Shown: positions 57,865 through 64,000 of the stretch, one piece after another
How the letters are laid out: every line of letters starts with the position of its first letter
How positions within the stretch are numbered: position 1 is the stretch's first letter
NCBI GenBank assembly: GCA_963708455.1
Contig: CAVPSQ010000010.1
Location: 868,001 to 932,000, forward strand
From: CAIMUS01 sp963708455
GTDB taxonomy: Bacteria; Pseudomonadota; Gammaproteobacteria; Competibacterales; Competibacteraceae
Length of the DNA: 64,000 bases
Reading direction: 5' to 3'
Translations under genes and position numbers: made by a program
The notes under the pieces: generated by a model
The model's input: the letters and a program-made list of their open reading frames with translations, nothing else
What the model was told of the DNA's origin: nothing
Databases searched by the model: none

Positions 57865-58149
57865 ATGCAGAGAAAGAGTTTTACCGCTGAGTTCAAGGCG
57901 AAAGTGGCGTTGGAAGCGTTGCGGTCAGAGAAGACCGTCAACGAGCTGGCTGGCGCCTATGACGTGCATCCGAACCAAGTCTCGAACTGGAAACGCGAAG
58001 CCCAGGCGGGTTTGGTGGATATCTTTTCCACCAAACGCGGGCGTCAGGCGGCGCACGAGCTGGCCGAGCAGGAGCGGTTATACAGCCAGATCGGGCGGCT
58101 GCAGGTGGAACTGGACTGGTTGAAAAAAAAGTCTGGGCTGAGCCGCTAG
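57865..58149 (+). CDS. IS3-family OrfA (helix-turn-helix protein)
   Basis: A 94-residue protein: MQRKSFTAEFKAKVALEALR and LAGAYDVHPNQVSNWKREAQ is the HTH, followed by a leucine-zipper-like end. Near the stop is an eight-A run (TTGAAAAAAAAGTC, about 58121), the expected slippery site for -1 frameshifting into OrfB. Confidence 0.93.
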   Translation: MQRKSFTAEFKAKVALEALRSEKTVNELAGAYDVHPNQVSNWKREAQAGLVDIFSTKRGRQAAHELAEQERLYSQIGRLQVELDWLKKKSGLSR

Positions 58150-58184
58150 CGCAGCGCCAAGCCTGGCTGGAGCGGGAGGCTGGG

Positions 58185-59000
58185 GTGCTGCCGGTGAGTC
58201 GCCAGTGTGAACTCCTCGGGCTAGCGCGCAGTACGGTCTATTACCGGCCGGTCGCGCCACCCGCCTTAGACGAGATGCTGAAACGGCGGTTGGATGAACT
58301 GTACACCGCCCATCCGTTCTATGGTAGCCGGCGGATGACGGCGGTGCTCCGGCGCGAGGGGTACGCCGTTAACCGCAAGCGGGTTCGGCGGCTGCTGCAG
58401 GAGTTAGGCTTACAGACGATTTACCCCAAGGCTAACCTGAGTGAGCCGCATCCGACGCATCGGCTGTATCCTTACTTGCTGCGGGACGTGCCTATCGTGC
58501 GCCCGAACCAAGTCTGGAGCAGCGACATTACCTATGTCCGCCTGGCCCATGGATTTGCTTACCTGGTGGCGGTCATCGACTGGTACAGCCGCAAGGTGGT
58601 AGCCTTTCGCTTGTCGAACACCTTGGATGGGGCGTTTTGCCAGGACTGCTTGGAGGCGGCGCTGGCCATGGGCCAGCCGGAGATCTTTAATACGGACCAG
58701 GGCAGCCAGTTTACCAGTTTGGCTTTCACCGGCCGGTTGGCAACGGCGGGCATCCGTATCAGCATGGATGGCCGCGGGCGAGCCCTGGACAACGTCTTCG
58801 TCGAGCGGCTGTGGCGGTCGGTGAAGTACGAGGATATCTACCCCAATGGCTATGCGACCCTGATGGACGCTAAACAAGGGCTGACCCGTTATTTTGCCTT
58901 TTATAATGACGAACGCCCGCACCAGGCATTGAAGTATTGCACGCCGGCCGAAGTTCATGCCGACGTGCTACACCTGAACCAGGGTATCCTGGTTCACTAA
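58185..59000 (+). CDS. IS3-family OrfB integrase-like transposase
   Basis: DDE transposase, 271 residues from a GTG-like internal start. In the OrfAB fusion it would be read by -1 slippage at the A8 run, entering as VWAEPLAQRQAWLEREAG. VWSSDITYVRLAHGFAYLVA has the first Asp, IFNTDQGSQFTSLAFTGRLA the second, and ALDNVFVERLWRSVKYEDIY the Glu. The frame is intact, so the element may be active. Confidence 0.93.
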   Translation: MLPVSRQCELLGLARSTVYYRPVAPPALDEMLKRRLDELYTAHPFYGSRRMTAVLRREGYAVNRKRVRRLLQELGLQTIYPKANLSEPHPTHRLYPYLLRDVPIVRPNQVWSSDITYVRLAHGFAYLVAVIDWYSRKVVAFRLSNTLDGAFCQDCLEAALAMGQPEIFNTDQGSQFTSLAFTGRLATAGIRISMDGRGRALDNVFVERLWRSVKYEDIYPNGYATLMDAKQGLTRYFAFYNDERPHQALKYCTPAEVHADVLHLNQGILVH

Positions 59001-59955
59001 CGGCAGGAGGCCACCTTAATTTCATCGAAAAATTGTCTTGACAAGGGGGGCCACCTCAGACGGCGTTGAACACTCCGCACGACCGGTTTTTTAAGGCGGT
59101 GTTCGGACGGGCCGACGTGGCGGCAGAATTCCTGGCGCGCTATCTGCCGTTGGACGTGGCCGCGGCACTGGATTGGAGAACGCTGCGGGCGGGCAAGGAC
59201 TCATTTCTGGACCCCGATCTGGCGCAGCATCCGGCGGATTTGTTGTACGCGGTGGACCTGCACGGCGGCAGAGTATGTGCCGGACTGTGTCTATCATCTG
59301 GTGGATTTGAGCGGCTATCGGGATGAGGACTTGCGCGGTGCGGTGATGCTGCACACCGCGCTGCTGACCTTGAAATACATCTTCCGGGACGAGTTGCGGG
59401 AGCGGCTAGCGGGGATTTTGGGACTGCTGCGGGACTTGGAGCAGAGTTCGAGCGGGCTGGACTATGTACTGACGCTGCTGCGTTATCTGGCGCAGGGTGC
59501 GAGTACGGAGCGGTTGAATGCAGATGAGTTGCGTCGAGCGGTGACGCAGGCTTTGAGCGGTGGAGGTGAGCTGATGATGACGATTGCAGAGCAGTGGGTG
59601 CAAGAGGGTCGGCAAGAGGGTCGGCAAGAGGGTCGGCAAGAGGGCCGGCAAGAGGGTGAGGTGCTGCTATTGCGGCGGCTGTTGATTCGCCGGTTTGGAT
59701 CGTTGCCAGGATGGGTGGAGGCGAAGTTGGCGGGCGCGGAGCCGGTGCAATTGGAGGTATGGGGGGAACGGGTACTGGACAGCAATTCCCGCTCTAATGC
59801 AGCGGCGCCAGTAGCTAATTGATCAGTAATTACACAAGAATCATAACAACAAAAACTACCCTGACTTCCTCGGAAGCCATAATGAACGACTCTCATTTTA
59901 ACCACTTTCTTTCAACACACTCAGTCATCAAAACAACTATGGCCTTGATCAGCAA

Positions 59956-60388
59956 TTATGATGTATCGGGTTCCAATACTCCACCCTTATGCCCATAAAT
60001 CATCGCTAACCATAAGCTCTCCCAACTAGTAATAAAATACTCTTTAAATAACCCCTTTAACTTGCTCCATAACGAGGTTCTAGAACGGAATTGTTGTCGC
60101 GCCGCTTGAAATAAACTACAGCACAGCTCTTGCACTTGATCGACGAAAAAGGCTAGCATCATCAGTATCCCAAACACCGTCGTCAAATGCTTTTGCCCAT
60201 GTCCATAGTTGTGCTCTAACTGATAGCCCTGATTTTTGAGTGTGTTGAACGTCTCGTTTTCAATCTTCCACCAACCCCGACCTCCTCTCATCACCTGGTA
60301 GATATTATCTCGCCGTAGTTCCAGATCCGTTATCCACGAAAAAGGCTCAATATGGATTCCAGTCAGTTCACCGCATCAGGCGACCAGC
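59956..60388 (-). pseudogene. transposase C-terminal fragment
   Basis: Minus-strand frame from about 60388: TGIHIEPFSWITDLELRRDN, GRGWWKIENETFNTLKNQGY, HNYGHGQKHLTTVFGILMML. The IENETFNTLKNQGYxxEHN pattern is the C-terminal part of a DDE transposase (IS4/ISNCY-like). No start and no N-terminal catalytic domain. The region 59823-59955 holds nothing recognisable. Confidence 0.72.
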
Positions 60389-60682
60389 ACTTCCGAGAGG
60401 AAGGTAAGAAAACCTTCTATTACAATAGCTTAAGATAGAGTCTGCATGGCTACCAAGCCCCTGCCAAGGCAACCCGTTCGCAGCAGTCCGGAATCCATAT
60501 TGAGCCAAAATCAATTTCTTATAAGATCATTAAATTTTCCAAATTTTTGGGGAAAGAATCATATTATAGTGACTTATGCATATGATTACAAACGCGACAG
60601 CTTTTGGACATCAGAGGTTGTGCCACATTTAGGCGAACGGATAATAAAAAAATCTGGCTTTTTCATTAAGCTTTTCTCAGAA
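60389..60682. other. non-coding spacer with a dispersed repeat
   Basis: Holds the match to 55340-55392 (GAATCATATTATAGTGACTT at about 60548). An open frame across it has no family resemblance and is not called. Confidence 0.4.
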
Positions 60683-62026
60683 TTATGGTATGTAAAATGC
60701 TGTAGAGTTAATCTGAAGTTTTTGCCTTACCCATAAAGCTGATAGCACATTCCATGTAACCATGCTGACCGAATTGGCTATCGCCGCCCCCTCAATACCC
60801 CAGAATGGAATCAATAAAGCATTCAAGCAAACATTGAGGACGGTGGCAATCGCCCTGCCGCGTGCCGTATCCCCTTCATGCCCCGTCATGTTCAGTAAAA
60901 CCCCCACAGAACCCATGCTCGCATTGACTAACTGGCCTACACAAAGGATAGCTAATGCCGGGTAAGTCGGCGCGAACTCTGGCCCAAACATAATTGCAAT
61001 CAACTGCTTGCCGAACAGTACCAGGATCAAGGCGACCGGCAAAGATGAGAGCAGAGTGACACGCGCACTCAAGGTGACTATCCGTTGCAGGCGGACTGGA
61101 TCATTTTGTGTATAGAGTTGCGAGACTGTCGGAGCAAGTATGCTATTGACCGCCGTTAGCGTAAAAGCCACCAGAGAGGCGCCGGTCACTGCAACCCGAA
61201 AGTTACCAACTTCTTCAGCAGTCCGTAGCAGCCCTAACACAACTATATTGGCTTGGTTATTGATAATCATCATACCCCCTACCAAGAATAGGGGGAAGGC
61301 ACTGCGCAACCACTCCCGAGTCTGATAGGCCGGCCCGCTTTGTTTGACGAATTCAGGCAAGCGTACCCACAGCCACCATGTTCCCAAGGCGAAAGCGATG
61401 GCGGTAGCTATCACGTTCATTGCCATGGTCCAATAGGACGTAGCGGCAACTGGGCCTAGTCCAAGATAAGTCCCCCCCATCAGCACGAGAAGAAACACGG
61501 GCCGAATCAGCAGTTCCGGTATCTGTCCTAGAATTACCTGATGCAATCCCACTAAAGCAGCACTACGAAGTGCTCCTAGAGCTAATAATGGGATCAAACA
61601 AAGCGCCCAGCCAAACGTGGTCGATGATAATTTGTTGAGATGACTTGCCTGCAGCCAGACCACTGCCCCGCTAACCATCATAGTCATCAGAGACAGAATC
61701 AGCACTACTTGATTGGTACGCCGTAGTAGGCCACACAATAAAGACCATTTCTGCTGAATCCGGTAGGCGGCTACTTGCCGGATGACCATGGTCGGTAAGC
61801 CAAATTGGCTCGGTACGGTCAATATCGTGATAAGCGCGATGGCAAACGCATAAACCCCATAACCCTCAGTGCCCAGCAGTCGGGCCAAAAGGATACCTGT
61901 GACTAGGTTCAGAAGAGTATTGGCGACCTTGAGAGCAAAACTGCCCACGGCGCCACGCACCAGACGAGCACGCAGACCGTCATTACGGCTGTTTACAACT
62001 ATCCATAGTGACTTTAAAGATTTCAA
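60683..62026 (-). CDS. Wzx-like oligosaccharide flippase (second)
   Basis: A 447-residue MOP-superfamily transporter with about 12 membrane segments. RGAVGSFALKVANTLLNLVT, then GILLARLLGTEGYGVYAFAI is the family's N-terminal signature. It is intact and in near-chromosomal GC, unlike the AT-rich flippase at 16082-17591 to which it is only distantly related. It would export the glycan made by genes beyond the window's right edge. Confidence 0.88.
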   Translation of the reverse strand: MKSLKSLWIVVNSRNDGLRARLVRGAVGSFALKVANTLLNLVTGILLARLLGTEGYGVYAFAIALITILTVPSQFGLPTMVIRQVAAYRIQQKWSLLCGLLRRTNQVVLILSLMTMMVSGAVVWLQASHLNKLSSTTFGWALCLIPLLALGALRSAALVGLHQVILGQIPELLIRPVFLLVLMGGTYLGLGPVAATSYWTMAMNVIATAIAFALGTWWLWVRLPEFVKQSGPAYQTREWLRSAFPLFLVGGMMIINNQANIVVLGLLRTAEEVGNFRVAVTGASLVAFTLTAVNSILAPTVSQLYTQNDPVRLQRIVTLSARVTLLSSLPVALILVLFGKQLIAIMFGPEFAPTYPALAILCVGQLVNASMGSVGVLLNMTGHEGDTARGRAIATVLNVCLNALLIPFWGIEGAAIANSVSMVTWNVLSALWVRQKLQINSTAFYIP

Positions 62027-62038
62027 ATTTACCTCTTT

Positions 62039-62934
62039 TCAATACCATTCGGGAGGTAATTTTAGTTGTAATAGTTTTTCAAGTTTGTTATTAGGTTCCT
62101 TATAATATTCTTTTAACCGAATACGAATGGTTTCAGGCATTTTCTCATATCCTTCACGATTGAGATTAATTTTTTTGTAAAGCTTAACAAATTGTCGTTT
62201 TAAAATAAAATGGTGCCGAAAAATTCTTTCTAACTGATCATTTATTATTGCAAATTTATGTAGCCAAGCATGACGTGCACTGAAAGTTTTATTAATTTTC
62301 ATAAATTCATAGTTTTCAAAAAAATTGGGTCAACATCTAAAAAGTGGCAAATATTCGTCATAAACTGTTTAGGGTCACATCTAAAGTCTTCGTAAAATCC
62401 TACCCACAAACGATCGAATGGTATAATTTCTAGATACTCTTCTAATTTATCCGCATAACAACTATTCTTTAAAACTCTAAGATGGCTGCGATTAATATTC
62501 GAATTAGTTGAAGATTCATTATTTTCTTCGTGTATACAAAGATTAATATAATTTTCAAAAGTTAATTTTCTTGGTAACGAAAAACGTGAGATATTATAGT
62601 TATAGTAAGAATAAATTCTATCAACAGGATTACGTAAAATAAAAAGAACTTTTGGTCTATCAAGAAGTTTCTCTATTCGCATCGCTACTGTACGTCCACC
62701 TACCATATAGCTAGGCGAAATCTCAAAGCAAACTCGGATTGATTCATTACAGTGATCAAAATATTTACTATAAGATATTATATCTCTCTGTAATTGATCA
62801 GTATATTTGTAAAGGAAAAAATTTGTCTCTTTGACTAAAGAGCCACATGCTTGAGGATGGGCATTCAGATACTCAAATAGAGATGTTGTACCCGATTTAG
62901 CAGCACCTGCAATTATAGCGTTTGGTAGTCTCAT
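62039..62934 (-). pseudogene. sulfotransferase, one frameshift
   Basis: PAPS-dependent sulfotransferase. IIAGAAKSGTTSLFEYLNAH is the 5'-phosphosulfate loop and FILRNPVDRIYSYYNYNISR the 3'-phosphate motif. The first frame stops after DVDPIFLKTM; adding one base to the seven-A run at 62318-62324 (T on the coding strand) gives DPIFFENYEFMKINKTFSA and the remaining C-terminus LKLPPEWY. About 298 residues. It points to a sulfated surface glycan. Confidence 0.8.
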
Positions 62935-63038
62935 ATTTGTACCTTAGAAATACAATTTAATTCGAATTGATATTTCCTACTTACAATATAGGCTCTTAGC
63001 CCTATATCTAGTAGATAAATATTTCTATTCAAACAATC

Positions 63039-64000
63039 TTAAGATAGTATTAGCTTAGAACCTATGGATTTTTGAATGGCTAGCATTTGCATTTTTTTAG
63101 CCTCGATTCTTAAATAAGCTAAAAGGGCACCTGTCAGCATAGTACCCCCTATGAACGAAGTTTTACTAAACATACCGGAAACAACTGCAGTAGTCAATAG
63201 GAAAACAAAGCCAAAACCTACTAACAGACGACCCACATAACATATACTGGGTTCACGTGCCTGTGAATAGTGGTAGCCACGATGAATCAGAAAAGCGAGG
63301 AGTAAGAGATACCAAAGAATACCAATCACGCCAGTTTTTACGAGTAGCTCCATGTAAGCATTATGTAATCCTGAAGCAATTTTGTTCCATCCTTCACCGA
63401 GAAATAAAACGTATATGTCTAAATTTACACCTGTCCCGAATCCCTGTCCAAAAAAATATTCTAAAAAATTACCTTTCAAATAAGTCTTTAGAGCTTGCTG
63501 TGATTCGTAGCCACGCCAATTAGTATAAATATCAGCCGTAGTGGAGTAATTACTTTGGATTGTTATTTCATGGGGAATACGCATAAATTTTTCTAACAGT
63601 GTGCCCTTTTGCAGGCTTTCATAAGGGGGAGCAAACATGATCAGCAGGGTAACCGAAATAGCAAAGCATCCCAGCAGAAGTGCGAAGTTAAGACCATGAT
63701 TCCTAGGATCTATCCAGCCGAATATGGCAGCAACTAAAATCAAAGTAACTAAATACCATGTTCTGGAGAAGGATAGAGACAGAGAAGCCAAACAAAGCGC
63801 AAACACCAGCCATTTCACCCATAGCCAGTTGAAGAGCTTCAAATGGCAAAGCCGAGCCATAATGAAAAGAACGACACTCACACAAGGCATTAGATAACCA
63901 TGCCCAGCTTCTTCGCGAATCTTTTGCACGTTCGTCAACAATAATACTTCAGGATGCCGGATAAAATCCTGAAGGTGGAAGAGAGCGACCGCTCCTCCAG
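63039..64000 (-). CDS. O-antigen ligase/polymerase family protein (partial, runs off the window)
   Basis: Membrane protein of the Wzy/WaaL family with at least eight hydrophobic segments. LSLSFSRTWYLVTLILVAAI has the SRT/SRG-type motif, and GLHNAYMELLVKTGVIGILW is the family's HNxxL(E) box with the conserved His. The frame stays open to base 64000, so the start lies outside. Ligase and polymerase cannot be told apart from sequence alone. Confidence 0.85.
   Translation of the reverse strand, partial: GGAVALFHLQDFIRHPEVLLLTNVQKIREEAGHGYLMPCVSVVLFIMARLCHLKLFNWLWVKWLVFALCLASLSLSFSRTWYLVTLILVAAIFGWIDPRNHGLNFALLLGCFAISVTLLIMFAPPYESLQKGTLLEKFMRIPHEITIQSNYSTTADIYTNWRGYESQQALKTYLKGNFLEYFFGQGFGTGVNLDIYVLFLGEGWNKIASGLHNAYMELLVKTGVIGILWYLLLLAFLIHRGYHYSQAREPSICYVGRLLVGFGFVFLLTTAVVSGMFSKTSFIGGTMLTGALLAYLRIEAKKMQMLAIQKSIGSKLILS

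Larger units (their letters stand above)
57786..59061. mobile_element. IS3-family element, 1270 bp
   Basis: Element 57789-59058, flanked by a 3-bp duplication GAC (57786-57788, 59059-59061). Taking it out restores ATGACGGCGTTGAACACTCC, matching Rpn copy B. The ends are imperfect inverted repeats (TATAATGGTCCCC and, inward from the right, TGAGGTGGCCCCC), continuing with similar AATTTAAGGTGG-type blocks 30-45 bases in. Confidence 0.88.
57784..59822 (+). pseudogene. Rpn/YhgA-like nuclease, copy C, IS-split with internal deletion
   Basis: ATG at 57784 is followed at once by an IS3 element; the gene resumes at 59062 (ALNTPHDRFFKAVFGRADVA). After HPADLLYAVDLHGG it skips about 235 bases relative to copy B, rejoining out of frame at YVPDCVYHLV. 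RQEG repeats follow. The 3' end leaves the family at about 59780 and runs into unrelated sequence. Confidence 0.8.

Noticed and set aside
60446..60736. 96-residue open frame downstream of the transposase fragment
   Set aside because: No family resemblance, crosses a dispersed repeat and runs into the 3' end of the flippase gene on the other strand.

Overview
The window looks like a GC-rich gammaproteobacterial chromosome segment. The pairs dut–coaBC and pmbA–darP, the LPS heptose genes hldD/hldE/gmhA, a PhaB-type reductase and an acetoacetyl-CoA synthetase would suit a polyhydroxyalkanoate-accumulating lineage such as Competibacteraceae or Chromatiales. That placement is inference from gene content, not from a search.

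Layout. 1-6.9 kb holds housekeeping genes: dut, coaBC, a GT28-like glycosyltransferase, a sirtuin, an ABM-domain protein, a DUF455 ferritin-like protein, pmbA and a short darP. 7-11.1 kb is the inner-core heptose operon (hldD, hldE, a GT9 heptosyltransferase, a gmhA-like isomerase). From about 11.1 to 34.4 kb lies an O-antigen/surface-polysaccharide locus whose genes are mostly AT-rich: O-antigen ligase/polymerase, two TylF-like methyltransferases, a CmcI-like protein, GT2, a Wzx flippase, GNAT, DegT aminotransferase, rfbC, rfbG and rfbF. It is broken up by spacers full of toxin-antitoxin genes (MntA/HepT-like, PIN pairs, HigBA, antitoxin-like orphans), insertion sequences, small inverted-repeat elements and duplicated scraps of the O-antigen genes themselves. 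34.5-48.9 kb returns to chromosomal genes: tRNA-Thr(CGT), phaB, a type I restriction-modification island (hsdM, hsdS, a vapBC pair, hsdR, a YgjP-like metallopeptidase), acetoacetyl-CoA synthetase and an SDR enzyme. 49.2-54.3 kb is a group 3b-type [NiFe] hydrogenase operon that carries two tandem cyclic-nucleotide-binding proteins between its subunit genes. 54.4-60.4 kb is a degenerate tandem array of Rpn/YhgA-like nucleases alternating with DUF3782-type nuclease fragments, one copy split by an IS3 element. 60.7-64 kb resumes surface-polysaccharide genes: a second Wzx, a sulfotransferase and a second O-antigen ligase that runs off the window.

The most interesting things are: five small non-coding elements with terminal inverted repeats, each with a visible target duplication (two are a near-identical 300-bp pair with 9-bp duplications, one of them splitting vapC); the 3b hydrogenase with embedded cNMP-binding proteins; the recombination mosaic of TA modules and O-antigen fragments; and the Rpn array with a variable 12-bp repeat. 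About a dozen otherwise well-conserved genes carry single-base frameshifts, nearly all repaired by removing one base. That pattern looks more like residual read error than gene decay, and it should be settled before calling those genes dead.
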